A stretch of DNA of 64,000 bases, taken from assembly GCF_001647715.1 (NCBI RefSeq), contig NZ_CP015600.1, positions 5,208,001 through 5,272,000 on the forward strand, in the 5' to 3' direction. Numbering within the stretch: the first letter of the stretch is position 1; the number at the start of each line of letters is the position of its first letter. Below are positions 36,780-45,439 of the stretch, in pieces. This DNA comes from Pseudomonas antarctica. Its GTDB lineage: Bacteria > Pseudomonadota > Gammaproteobacteria > Pseudomonadales > Pseudomonadaceae. Below the pieces are notes generated by a model. It did not search any database. It saw nothing but the letters and a program-made list of their open reading frames with translations, and was not told the origin of the DNA. The position numbers and the translations under genes are program-made.

Positions 36780-38489
36780 TTAGCGCGGTTCGATATGCGC
36801 GATCATCAACTGCACGGTTTCCTGCCCACGAAATTCGTTCACGTCCAGCTTGTAGGCCAATTCCACCCAACGCACCGTCGGGTTAGGCCAGACCTCTCGG
36901 TCCACGCCAAACGCAATGCCATCGAGCTTCACTGACCCGCATTCGCTCTTGAGCACCACCTTGAGGTGCCGCTCCCCTACTACGCGCTGCTCGACCAACT
37001 GAAACACACCGTGAAACAGCGGCTCAGGAAAGTGCTGGCCCCATGGCCCGGCATGCCGCAATGCGCGCGCCAGTTCCAAGTGAAACTCTTCCACAGCCAA
37101 GGTGCCGTCGGACAGCAGCCGCCCGGTGAGGTCTTCTTCGCGCAGTTGCCGACGCACTTCAGCATCAAAGGCCTCGGCAAACAGTGGGAAATTCGCCTCG
37201 GGCAAGGTCAAACCGGCCGCCATCGCATGACCGCCGTATTTGGCGATCAGGTTGGGATGCTGGCTCGCGACGACCGCCAGGGCATCACGGATGTGGAAAC
37301 CCTGCACAGAGCGCCCTGAGCCCTTGAGCAGGCCATCACCGGCGTCGGCGAAGGCGATGGTCGGGCGGAAGTACCGCTCTTTCATGCGCGACGCCAAAAT
37401 GCCGATGACGCCCTGGTGCCATTCCGGGTCGAACAGGCACAAACCGTAGGGCATCGATTCCACCGGCAAGTCCTTGAGCTGGGCGAGCGCCTCGCGCTGC
37501 ATGCCCTGCTCGATGGATTTACGGTCCTGGTTCATGCCGTCCAGTTGCGCCGCCATTTCCCGGGCCGCCGCGAAGTCGGTGGTGAGCAGGCATTCGATGC
37601 CGAGGCTCATATCATCCAGGCGGCCGGCGGCATTCAGCCGTGGCCCAAGAATAAAGCCCAGGTCGGTCGAGGTGATACGGGCATGGTCGCGCTTGGCGAC
37701 CTCAAGGATCGCCTTGATCCCCGGCCGGGCGCGACCGGCGCGAATACGCTCCAGCCCCTGATGGACCAGGATGCGGTTGTTGGCATCCAGCGGCACCACG
37801 TCGGCGACGCTGCCCAGGGCGACCAGGTCGAGCAATTCACCGATGTTCGGTTGCGGCGTGTTGTCGTACCAGCCCAGGCTGCGTAAACGCGCGCGCAAGG
37901 CCATCAACACATAAAAGATCACGCCGACACCCGCCAGCGCCTTGCTCGGGAACTCACAGCCGGGTTGGTTCGGGTTGACGATGGCATCCGCCGCCGGCAA
38001 TTCATCGCCGGGCAAGTGGTGGTCAGTGACCAACACCTTCAACCCCGCCGCTTTTGCCGCCGCCACGCCTTCGACGCTGGAGATGCCGTTATCCACGGTA
38101 ATCAGCAACTGCGGCGTGCGCTGCAGCGCCACGGCGACGATTTCCGGCGTCAGGCCATAACCGTACTCAAAACGGTTGGGGACCAGGTAATCGACATGGG
38201 CCGCGCCGAGCAAACGCAGGCCAAGGGTGCCCACGGTGCTGGCCGTGGCGCCGTCGGCGTCGAAGTCACCGACGATCAGGATGCGCTGGCGCTGCTCGAG
38301 GGCGGTCACCAGCAGGTCCACCGCCGCGTCGATGCCCTTGAGCTGCTGGTAGGGAATCAACCGCGCCAGGCTCTTGTCCAGTTCGGCTTCCGACTGCACC
38401 CCGCGTGCGGCGTAGAGACGGGTCAACAACGGTGGCAATTCACCGAGAAACGGCAGGACAGCGGGCAACGGGCGAGGATCAATACGCAT
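36780..38489 (-). CDS. recJ: Single-stranded-DNA 5'-3' exonuclease RecJ
   Basis: The 569-residue DHH-family nuclease works in RecF-pathway recombination and mismatch repair. Visible motifs are LIVGDFDADGATAS (motif I Asp), LITVDNGISS, the DHH motif in VTDHHLPG near residue 155, GPRLNAAGRLDDM near residue 290 and the DHHA1 region GKGSGRSVQGFHIRDAL-like stretch. The start at 38489 gives MRIDPRPLP; the frame runs a few codons further without a ribosome site. Normal length for the family. Confidence 0.97.
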   Translation of the reverse strand: MRIDPRPLPAVLPFLGELPPLLTRLYAARGVQSEAELDKSLARLIPYQQLKGIDAAVDLLVTALEQRQRILIVGDFDADGATASTVGTLGLRLLGAAHVDYLVPNRFEYGYGLTPEIVAVALQRTPQLLITVDNGISSVEGVAAAKAAGLKVLVTDHHLPGDELPAADAIVNPNQPGCEFPSKALAGVGVIFYVLMALRARLRSLGWYDNTPQPNIGELLDLVALGSVADVVPLDANNRILVHQGLERIRAGRARPGIKAILEVAKRDHARITSTDLGFILGPRLNAAGRLDDMSLGIECLLTTDFAAAREMAAQLDGMNQDRKSIEQGMQREALAQLKDLPVESMPYGLCLFDPEWHQGVIGILASRMKERYFRPTIAFADAGDGLLKGSGRSVQGFHIRDALAVVASQHPNLIAKYGGHAMAAGLTLPEANFPLFAEAFDAEVRRQLREEDLTGRLLSDGTLAVEEFHLELARALRHAGPWGQHFPEPLFHGVFQLVEQRVVGERHLKVVLKSECGSVKLDGIAFGVDREVWPNPTVRWVELAYKLDVNEFRGQETVQLMIAHIEPR

Positions 38490-38554
38490 GGGGTGACGGA
38501 AGCTTCTCTTCTGGTACAACGGTTAAACAAAGATATTCACAGCGAGATAGAACA

Positions 38555-38662
38555 AATGTGGGGGCTGGTTTGCCGGCGATGCAGACACCTTGGTAAGTCA
38601 GTTACGCTGCGGTGATGCTTTCGCGAGCAAGCCCGCTCCCACACACGCCAGCTCCCGCATGT
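38555..38662. repeat. Mosaic REP element (family A-like left arm, family B right arm, truncated A tail)
   Basis: The left arm AATGTGGGGGCTGGTTTGCC is a diverged family A arm. The right arm TCGCGAGCAAGCCCGCTCCC is family B. It is followed immediately by CGCCAGCTCCCGCATG, a fragment of a family A right arm. The arms therefore cannot pair fully, unlike the other copies. Confidence 0.8.
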
Positions 38663-39205
38663 TTAATCACGCTCGCCGACCAACCATTCCAACTGCACTT
38701 CATGCTGGCCACGATCATCCGTCACGAAGATCGTGCCTTCGCTGATCATCACGTCCCACTTGATAACGCGCGGCATGTCCTTGGCCAGGGTCTCGAGGAT
38801 TTCCTGAGGCACAGCGGCGATGTGTACATTCTTCAGGTTTTTTGCCACCGGCACCACTTTGCCTTCCCACACACGCAGGCTGCCGTAGGCTAGCAAGCTG
38901 GTGCGTTCGGTACGGCGCGAGCACCAGGTGAGACGATCGGCGTCAGGCTGGCCGACCTCAATCCAGTGCAGAACACGATCATCCAGGCTTTTTTCCCACA
39001 GGGCTGGCTCGTCTACATCTGACAGACCACGGCCGAACGACAAATGCTCGTTGTACCAAAGTGCGTAGGCCAAAAGACGCACGGTCATGCGCTCTTCGGT
39101 TTCCGAAGGATGGCGGGCGATGGTCTGTTTGACGCTCTCGTACACCGAGCGATCAAGGTCGGTGAGGTTGAGTTCGAATTTGTAGGTCGTGGACGGCTGG
39201 GCCAT
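38663..39205 (-). CDS. yaeQ: YaeQ family protein
   Basis: The 180-residue protein matches YaeQ from end to end (KFELNLTDLDRSVYE near the start, RLTWCSRRTERTSLLAYGS, and C-terminal VQLEWLVGERD). The fold is related to PD-(D/E)XK nucleases; the biological role is unsettled, with early reports of a link to RfaH and haemolysin expression. Stands alone between recJ and the CoA transferase. Confidence 0.93.
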   Translation of the reverse strand: MAQPSTTYKFELNLTDLDRSVYESVKQTIARHPSETEERMTVRLLAYALWYNEHLSFGRGLSDVDEPALWEKSLDDRVLHWIEVGQPDADRLTWCSRRTERTSLLAYGSLRVWEGKVVPVAKNLKNVHIAAVPQEILETLAKDMPRVIKWDVMISEGTIFVTDDRGQHEVQLEWLVGERD

Positions 39206-39354
39206 GAACGGGCTTCTAGAGACAGGGAAAGGCGGCCAGTCTAACCGATGGCGCGGCCATTCAACGAATACTGCGCTGCATCATCCTTATCCCTGGGCCG
39301 CTCGCCTATGTTAAAAGGCATCACACCACCGTTCCACGCTTGATAAGGATCCTC

Positions 39355-40554
39355 ATGTCGTTTAATGCCAAACCGCTGGCCGGCCTGAAAGTCATCGAAC
39401 TGGGCACCTTGATCGCCGGCCCGTTTGCGTCACGCATCTGCGCCGAATTCGGTGCCGAGGTGATCAAGGTCGAATCCCCGGGCGGCGGCGACCCGCTGCG
39501 CAAATGGCGCAAGCTGTATGAAGGCACCTCACTCTGGTGGTTCGTGCAGGCGCGCAACAAGCAGTCGCTGACACTGAACCTCAAGCACCCGGAGGGTTTG
39601 GCCATCCTTAAGCAGTTGCTGGCGAATGCCGACATCCTGATTGAGAATTTCCGCCCCGGCGTCCTGGAAAAACTCGGTCTGAGCTGGGAAACCCTGCATG
39701 CGCTGAACCCGAAATTGGTGATGGTGCGGCTCTCGGGTTTTGGCCAGACCGGCCCGATGAAAGACCAGCCGGGGTTCGGCGCGGTGGGCGAGTCCATGGG
39801 CGGCTTGCGCTATATCACCGGTTTCGAAGACCGCCCGCCGGTACGCACGGGGATTTCCATCGGCGACTCGATTGCCGCCTTGTGGGCGGTCATCGGCGCG
39901 CTGATGGCGCTGCGTCATCGTGAGGTCAACGGCGGGCTCGGCCAAGTCGTGGATGTGGCACTGTACGAAGCCATCTTCGCGATGATGGAAAGCATGATCC
40001 CGGAGTTCGACGTGTTCGGGTTTATTCGCGAGCGCACCGGCAACATCATGCCCGGCATCACGCCGTCATCGATTCATACCACTGCCGACGGCAAGCATGT
40101 GCAGATCGGCGCCAATGGCGATGCAATCTTCAAGCGTTTCATGAGCGCCATCGGCCGCGAAGACCTGGCCAATGACCCGCAGCTGGCGAGCAATGACGGA
40201 CGCGATAGCCGCCGTGATGAGCTGTACGGCGTGATTGATCGCTGGGTCAACTCGCTGCCGCTGGACCACGTGATTGAGCAACTGAACAAGGCCGAGGTGC
40301 CCGCCAGCCGCATCTACAGCGCCGAAGACATGTTGGGCGACCCGCAGTTTCTGGCGCGGGAAATGTTTCTCGAGGCTCAGTTGCCGGGCGGCAAGGGCTT
40401 CAAGATGCCGGGGATCGTGCCCAAGCTGTCGCAAACACCGGGTAGTTGTGAGTGGGTCGGGCCGCAGTTGGGCGAACATAACAGCACGGTCCTCAATGAA
40501 CTGGGTTACGACGCCGCAGCCATCACCCGTTTGCGCGAGGTTGGCGCGATCTGA
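39355..40554 (+). CDS. CaiB/BaiF family III CoA transferase
   Basis: The 399-residue protein has the class III CoA-transferase signature: LKVIELGTLIAGPFASRICAEFGAEVIKVE at the N-terminus, ADILIENFRPGVLEKLGL near residue 97, and LSGFGQTGPMKDQPGFG near residue 128, with the expected catalytic Asp near the GISIGDSIAAL stretch (about residue 167). It would exchange CoA between carboxylic acids; the substrate is unknown. AAGGA precedes the ATG at 39355. Its stop overlaps the start of a periplasmic protein gene. Confidence 0.9.
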   Translation: MSFNAKPLAGLKVIELGTLIAGPFASRICAEFGAEVIKVESPGGGDPLRKWRKLYEGTSLWWFVQARNKQSLTLNLKHPEGLAILKQLLANADILIENFRPGVLEKLGLSWETLHALNPKLVMVRLSGFGQTGPMKDQPGFGAVGESMGGLRYITGFEDRPPVRTGISIGDSIAALWAVIGALMALRHREVNGGLGQVVDVALYEAIFAMMESMIPEFDVFGFIRERTGNIMPGITPSSIHTTADGKHVQIGANGDAIFKRFMSAIGREDLANDPQLASNDGRDSRRDELYGVIDRWVNSLPLDHVIEQLNKAEVPASRIYSAEDMLGDPQFLAREMFLEAQLPGGKGFKMPGIVPKLSQTPGSCEWVGPQLGEHNSTVLNELGYDAAAITRLREVGAI

Positions 40555-41438
40555 TGGCTCGCCCGTACCAATGCCGGTTTATCCCTCTGTGCCTCATGAG
40601 CGTGATGCTCGGCGTGTGGCCGCTCTCGGCGCATGCCGAGGACACGCTGATCTGGCTGTTGCGCGACCTGCCGCCCATCACCATCTTTGAAGGGCCTCAG
40701 AAAGGCCAGGGGGCACTGGATGAGTTGTTGCCGATACTCGCCAAGCGCCTGCCGCAATACCGCCACACCGTGATGCACGTCAACCGCGCTCGCGGCATTC
40801 AAATGCTGCGCTCGCCGTCCCTGACCTGCGACCCCTCGCTGCTGTGGACGCCGGAGCGCGCGAAGTACATTGTGTTTTCGGCCCAGGCATTCGTGGTGGT
40901 CAGCAACGGGGTGACGATCCAACGCAGCCAGCAGGAGGCAATGGCACCCTTTATTGCCGAGGGCCAATTTGATCTGCAAGCCTTTCTCGAATCCCATAAA
41001 GCGCGCATTGGCGCTACCGCCGAACGCAGCTACGGCCCCGCCATCGACGAACAGCTCAAGCACGCTGCTCCCCACACCCTGGCATTGCATTACGGCAATG
41101 ACGCCCTTGGCAGCCTGTTGCAAATGCAGCGTCTTGGGCGGCTGGAAGCGGTGTTGGGTTACCCGCCGGAAATCCGCTATCACGCCCGGCAACAGGGTAT
41201 CGCTGCCCAGGACCTGATGTTCTATCCCATCAAGGGCTCAGCGCGTTATCAACGTTCGCATATTGGTTGCTCGGATACGCCTCAAGGCCGTCAGGCCATG
41301 CAGCGAATCGATCAGGCGATACGGGATATCCCACAGGCGCGGGTCCAGCAATCCTACGCGTCATGGTTGGACCCCGTGATGCGCGCGCAGTATTTGTTGG
41401 ACAACCCGAGTTTTTTCCAGAGTTTCCCTGAGCCCTGA
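40554..41438 (+). CDS. TIGR02285-type periplasmic solute-binding-like protein
   Basis: The 294-residue protein has a Sec signal (LMSVMLGVWPLSAHAED) and a type II periplasmic-binding-protein fold: DLPPITIFEGPQKGQGALDELL, ACDPSLLWTPERAKYIVFS and a hinge sequence KARIGATAERSYG. The family resembles amino-acid-binding proteins without cognate permease genes. It is coupled to the CoA transferase gene by a TGATG overlap, an unusual pairing, and is followed by a hairpin terminator. Confidence 0.8.
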   Translation: MARPYQCRFIPLCLMSVMLGVWPLSAHAEDTLIWLLRDLPPITIFEGPQKGQGALDELLPILAKRLPQYRHTVMHVNRARGIQMLRSPSLTCDPSLLWTPERAKYIVFSAQAFVVVSNGVTIQRSQQEAMAPFIAEGQFDLQAFLESHKARIGATAERSYGPAIDEQLKHAAPHTLALHYGNDALGSLLQMQRLGRLEAVLGYPPEIRYHARQQGIAAQDLMFYPIKGSARYQRSHIGCSDTPQGRQAMQRIDQAIRDIPQARVQQSYASWLDPVMRAQYLLDNPSFFQSFPEP

Positions 41439-41456
41439 CAAATCGCAGGCAAAAGA

Positions 41457-41488
41457 AACCCCGAGCAGTGGGGAGACAACTCGGGGTT
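41457..41488. terminator. Terminator-like hairpin between convergent genes
   Basis: AACCCCGAG / CTCGGGGTT stem. On the minus strand it is followed by TTTCTTTT, so it may serve the DUF3509 gene as well as the solute-binding gene. Confidence 0.65.
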
Positions 41489-41607
41489 AAACGTGGCCTA
41501 CAAAGACCAGTACAACAAGCCACAAACACCGGAGCACAATGTTTGCTCTTGCTGTTATGAAATCTGACCGGGCATGCGGTAGGAAGTTTCCATCATTAAA
41601 CAATTCT

Positions 41608-41892
41608 TCATGCGAGGGCGGCGCCACGGGTTTGGGCTGCGTTACGCAATGCTGCGATAACCGAGGGTTCCAGGCGCCCTTCAGCGATTTTCAGATCGCG
41701 TAGCAAGCAATCCACCACATCCACCAGTACACGCTTATCGGTCAATTGGGCCCGATCGACTTCACGCTCGACGACGATAGCGCCAGCAGGGTTCTTCACG
41801 GTCACCAGGCACTCGCCCTGTAGGCCCGAGGTGGTCAACGTAACCTGATAAGGGCTCAGTGCTTCTTCGAGCAATAGGCTGATACTTTCCAT
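41608..41892 (-). CDS. DUF3509 domain protein
   Basis: The 94-residue protein is a small acidic alpha/beta protein with the Pseudomonas-specific DUF3509 pattern (LLLEEALSPYQVTLTTSGLQGECLV, then VVDCLLRDLKIAEG). Function unknown. The start at 41892 gives MESISLLLEE; a GTG four codons upstream is possible. Confidence 0.83.
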   Translation of the reverse strand: MESISLLLEEALSPYQVTLTTSGLQGECLVTVKNPAGAIVVEREVDRAQLTDKRVLVDVVDCLLRDLKIAEGRLEPSVIAALRNAAQTRGAALA

Positions 41893-42067
41893 CTCGATCA
41901 CCACTCAATCATTCGAATAAGGTTCGAAAAACAAAAATGTCATTAAGGTGCTTACATTCAAGTGACCCGTACTCAAAGCAGAAAGTTCGACCTTTTGTGT
42001 AGCCTCCTGCCCGAGTCAAGCGAGCATGCACGGCAAAGATGACAGAGAGAAAACATCCACCGACAGG

Positions 42068-42418
42068 CTAGAATCCCTGGATTACCCTGGGAGCCTGCCT
42101 TGAAAGCCGCGTCTGAACAGCCATTGCGCGCCGTCCTGGACGCGCGCCGACCAGGCTCAGGTAATCGGCACTGATGCCCTGTTAGCGATTGCGGTCGCGG
42201 GTAATCAATCGGTTGATAATCATCAATCGAAATGCCCACCTTCAATGTCCGAGAGCGGTGAACCACTGCTGCTCCGCCGGTGCCAGGGGCAAAGGCTCCA
42301 GCGGGATAAACCCCGGCACCCGCTTGAAAGGCAGGCTGACAGCCGCCTGGCCCTTAGGCAGATGGCCGAGCAACAGCACGCAAGCCAGCCGCACCGCCCA
42401 TTGAATCACTACACGCAC
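42068..42418 (-). pseudogene. Frameshifted remnant of a periplasmic-binding-domain (BvgS-like) sensor gene
   Basis: Reading leftward on the minus strand, GTG at 42418 starts a signal peptide (VIQWAVRLACVLLLGHLPKG) and a linker PLPLAPAEQQWFTALGH that stops at 42242. The next frame continues with LKVGISIDDYQPIDY, and a third frame gives ITRDRNR-stop-QGISADYLSLVGARP. Together these match the start of a PBPb sensor domain (AEQQW...LKVGI...YQPIDY...GISADYL) as found in BvgS-like hybrid kinases, but with two frameshifts, an internal stop and no kinase part. Nothing else resembling the gene follows; the region ends near 42068. Confidence 0.7.
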
Positions 42419-42476
42419 CGATTGAGTTTCTTGAGTTTGCTGGTTGGCCGCCCGCGCAAGTATGGCTCGCCAGAAT

Positions 42477-42503
42477 GAAAAAGCCCGTCACGAAGACGGG
42501 CTT
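42477..42503 (-). terminator. Rho-independent terminator of thrC
   Basis: AAGCCCGTC / GACGGGCTT stem with TTCG-type loop on the minus strand, followed by TTTTTC, 25 bases past the thrC stop. Confidence 0.9.
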
Positions 42504-42528
42504 GACCTACCGCGTAGCAACCTGTGGA

Positions 42529-43938
42529 TCAGAGCGGCTTACCGCGATTGCCGTGCTGGCTGACAAACGCCTGCATGGCTTTCAGATCGTTCGCCAACAC
42601 CGTGCAGCGCTCTTCACGCTCGAACAGGTCAGCCAGGTGCTCGGGCAACTCCAGCGCTTTGCCAACACCGGCCTTCTCCACCGCTTCCGGGAATTTGACC
42701 GGGTGGGCAGTGCCCAGAATCACCATCGGGATGTCCAGGCTGCGACGGCATTCGCGTGCGGCCTTCACACCGATGGCGGTGTGTGGGTCGAGCAGTTCGC
42801 CGGTCTGGGCGTAGACCTCAGCGATGGTTTCACAGGTCTGCGCATCGTCCACGGCCAGGGAGTCGAACAGCTTGCGGGTTTCGGTCCAGCGCTCTTGCTC
42901 GACGCTGAAACCGCCACCTTGCTTGAAGCTGTCCATCAGGCCAGCCAGGGCGGCGCCATTGCGACCGTGCATGTCGAACAGCAGGCGTTCGAAGTTCGAC
43001 GACACCATGATATCCATGGACGGCGACAATGTGGCGTGCAGGGTTTCCTTGACGTACTGGTTGCCACTCATGAAGCGGTGCAGGATGTCGTTGCGGTTGG
43101 TGGCGACGATCAACTGGTTGATCGGCAGGCCCATGTTGCGCGCCAGGTAGCCGGCAAAGATGTCGCCGAAGTTGCCGGTCGGCACCGAGAACGACACCGA
43201 ACGCGCCGGGCCGCCCAACTGCAGGGACGCGTGGAAGTAGTAGACGATCTGAGCCATGATCCGGGCCCAGTTGATCGAGTTTACCGCCACCAGGCGCGTA
43301 CCTTTCAGGAAGCTCTGGTCAGCGAAGCTGTTCTTGACCATTTCCTGGCAGTCATCGAAGTTGCCTTCGATGGCGATGTTGTGGATGTTTTCACCGAAAA
43401 TGGTCGTCATCTGGCGACGCTGCACTTCCGACACGCGCTTGTGCGGGTGCAGGATGAAGATGTCGACGTTTTCGCAGTGCTTGCAACCTTCGATGGCGGC
43501 CGAACCGGTATCACCGGACGTAGCGCCGATGATCACCACACGCTCGCCGCGCTTTTCCAGCACGTAATCGAGCAGGCGACCCAGCAATTGCAGGGCGAAG
43601 TCCTTGAACGCCAGGGTCGGGCCGTGGAACAGCTCCAGCACCCATTCGTTGCCGTTCAGCTGACGCAGAGGGGCGATGGCGCTGTGGGAAAACACGCCAT
43701 AAGTCTCTTCCAGAATCTTTTTGAAATCCGCATCCGGAATGCTGCCGGTGACGAACGGGCGCATCACCCGGAACGCCAGCTCGTGGTACGGCAGGCCCGC
43801 CCAGGACGCAATTTCTTCCTGGGTGAAACGTGGCAGGTTTTCCGGCACATACAGGCCGCCGTCAGTGGCAAGGCCTGCCAGCAAAACGTCTTCGAAATTC
43901 AGGGCCGGTGCCTGGCCGCGGGTGCTGATATAACGCAT
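42529..43938 (-). CDS. thrC: Threonine synthase
   Basis: The 469-residue PLP enzyme converts O-phosphohomoserine to threonine. It begins MRYISTRGQAP and shows the Lys of GPTLAFKDFALQ (about residue 109) that binds PLP, the phosphate-binding GATSGDTGSAAIEG and the long form typical of gammaproteobacteria. GAGGAGCC precedes the ATG. It lies 67 bases below hom in what is probably one operon, ended by a strong terminator. Confidence 0.98.
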   Translation of the reverse strand: MRYISTRGQAPALNFEDVLLAGLATDGGLYVPENLPRFTQEEIASWAGLPYHELAFRVMRPFVTGSIPDADFKKILEETYGVFSHSAIAPLRQLNGNEWVLELFHGPTLAFKDFALQLLGRLLDYVLEKRGERVVIIGATSGDTGSAAIEGCKHCENVDIFILHPHKRVSEVQRRQMTTIFGENIHNIAIEGNFDDCQEMVKNSFADQSFLKGTRLVAVNSINWARIMAQIVYYFHASLQLGGPARSVSFSVPTGNFGDIFAGYLARNMGLPINQLIVATNRNDILHRFMSGNQYVKETLHATLSPSMDIMVSSNFERLLFDMHGRNGAALAGLMDSFKQGGGFSVEQERWTETRKLFDSLAVDDAQTCETIAEVYAQTGELLDPHTAIGVKAARECRRSLDIPMVILGTAHPVKFPEAVEKAGVGKALELPEHLADLFEREERCTVLANDLKAMQAFVSQHGNRGKPL

Positions 43939-44005
43939 GACTGGCTCCTCTAAAACATTCTCGAACAGAGGCCGCCGAACACACGGGGCCCCTGGATCAA
44001 ATCGG

Positions 44006-45310
44006 TTAGTTCAAGTGTTCGACGCGAATCCGCACCACCGGGCCAACCACCCCTTGCAGGGCTTCGAGGGCGGCGATGGCATCGTTCATGCGCTGTTCGA
44101 GCACGCGGTGGGTCAACAGGATCATCGGCACCTGGCCGTTTTGCTCCTCGACTTCCTTCTGCATGATCGACTCGATATTGATGCCGCGCTCCGACAGGAT
44201 GCTGGCAACCTGGGCCAACACGCCCGGATGATCCTGAGCCTGGATGCGCAGGTAGTAGGCACTTTCGCAGGCTTCGATCGGCAGGATCGGGTGGGCCGAC
44301 AGCGAGTCCGGCTGGAAGGCCAGGTGCGGCACGCGGTTTTCCGGGTCGCTGGTCATGGCGCGGACCACGTCCACCAGGTCGGCGATGACCGAGGAGGCCG
44401 TCGGTTCCATACCGGCACCGGCGCCGTAGAACAGCGTGGAGCCGGCTGCATCACCGTTGACCATCACGGCGTTCATCACGCCGTTGACGTTGGCGATCAG
44501 GCGGTCGGCCGGGATCAACGTCGGGTGCACACGCAGCTCGATACCGGCCGGAGTGCTGCGCGCCACGCCCAGGTGCTTGATGCGGTAGCCCAGGGCTTCG
44601 GCGTAGTTCACGTCGGCAGTGGTCAGCTTGGTGATGCCTTCGGTGTAGGCCTTGTCGAACTGCAGCGGGATACCAAAGGCGATGGAGGCCAGGATGGTCA
44701 GCTTGTGGGCCGCGTCGATGCCTTCCACGTCAAAGGTCGGGTCGGCTTCGGCGTAACCCAGCGCCTGGGCTTCGGCCAGCACGTCTTCGAAGGTACGGCC
44801 CTTCTCGCGCATTTCGGTGAGGATGAAGTTGCCGGTGCCGTTGATGATGCCGGCCACCCAGTTGATACGGTTGGCGGACAAGCCTTCACGGATCGCCTTG
44901 ATCACCGGGATGCCGCCGGCCACAGCCGCTTCGAACGCAACGATCACGCCCTTCTCGCGCGCCTTGGCGAAGATCTCGTTACCGTGCACGGCGATCAGCG
45001 CCTTGTTGGCGGTGACCACGTGCTTGCCGTTCTCGATGGCCTTGAGCACCAGCTCGCGGGCCACGGTGTAACCGCCAACCAGCTCGATGACGATATCGAT
45101 TTCAGGGTTGGTGGCCACGGCGAAGACATCGTTGGTAATCGCAATACCGGTCGTTTGGAACTGAGGCTTTGGCGTACGCGTGGCAATTTGCGCCACTTCA
45201 ATCCCACGCCCTGCACGGCGGGAAATTTCTTCAGCATTACGCTGAAGTACGTTCAAGGTGCCGCCACCGACGGTCCCTAACCCACAGATGCCTACTTTGA
45301 CCGGTTTCAC
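44006..45310 (-). CDS. hom: Homoserine dehydrogenase
   Basis: The 434-residue enzyme reduces aspartate semialdehyde to homoserine. It has the NAD(P) fingerprint VGICGLGTVGGGT, the catalytic region GIINGTGNFILTEM and a C-terminal ACT domain (YYLRIQAQDHPGVLAQVASIL) for feedback by threonine. A GTG at 45310 is preferred: GGGGAG sits 7 bases upstream and the product then begins (M)KPVKVGICGLG with the family's usual 434 residues. The ATG at 45325 would add five residues but overlaps that ribosome site. Operon with thrC. Confidence 0.97.
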   Translation of the reverse strand: MKPVKVGICGLGTVGGGTLNVLQRNAEEISRRAGRGIEVAQIATRTPKPQFQTTGIAITNDVFAVATNPEIDIVIELVGGYTVARELVLKAIENGKHVVTANKALIAVHGNEIFAKAREKGVIVAFEAAVAGGIPVIKAIREGLSANRINWVAGIINGTGNFILTEMREKGRTFEDVLAEAQALGYAEADPTFDVEGIDAAHKLTILASIAFGIPLQFDKAYTEGITKLTTADVNYAEALGYRIKHLGVARSTPAGIELRVHPTLIPADRLIANVNGVMNAVMVNGDAAGSTLFYGAGAGMEPTASSVIADLVDVVRAMTSDPENRVPHLAFQPDSLSAHPILPIEACESAYYLRIQAQDHPGVLAQVASILSERGINIESIMQKEVEEQNGQVPMILLTHRVLEQRMNDAIAALEALQGVVGPVVRIRVEHLN

Positions 45311-45328
45311 TGAAGAACTCCCCATGAA

Positions 45329-45352
45329 ACGGCCGACTCAAGGTCGGCCGTG
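45329..45352 (-). terminator. Hairpin in the dsbC-hom interval (first)
   Basis: ACGGCCGAC / GTCGGCCGT 9-bp stem just upstream of hom. It has no clear T tract; with the second hairpin at 45385-45412 it probably limits read-through from dsbC. Confidence 0.45.
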
Positions 45353-45384
45353 GTAAACAGCCGCACAACTGCGGCTCTCAATTA

Positions 45385-45412
45385 ATGCCCCGTCGACTGT
45401 TCGGCGGGGCAT
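45385..45412 (-). terminator. Hairpin after dsbC (second)
   Basis: ATGCCCCG / CGGGGCAT stem 27 bases past the dsbC stop, followed on the minus strand by TTAATT. Probable terminator of dsbC. Confidence 0.6.
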
Positions 45413-45439
45413 GATCGTCAAAGGCTCGACGATGACTGC

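Noticed and set aside
42475..45280. Long plus-strand open frames of 492 and 447 codons
   Set aside because: Antisense shadows of thrC and hom, which have clear homology and ribosome sites on the minus strand.
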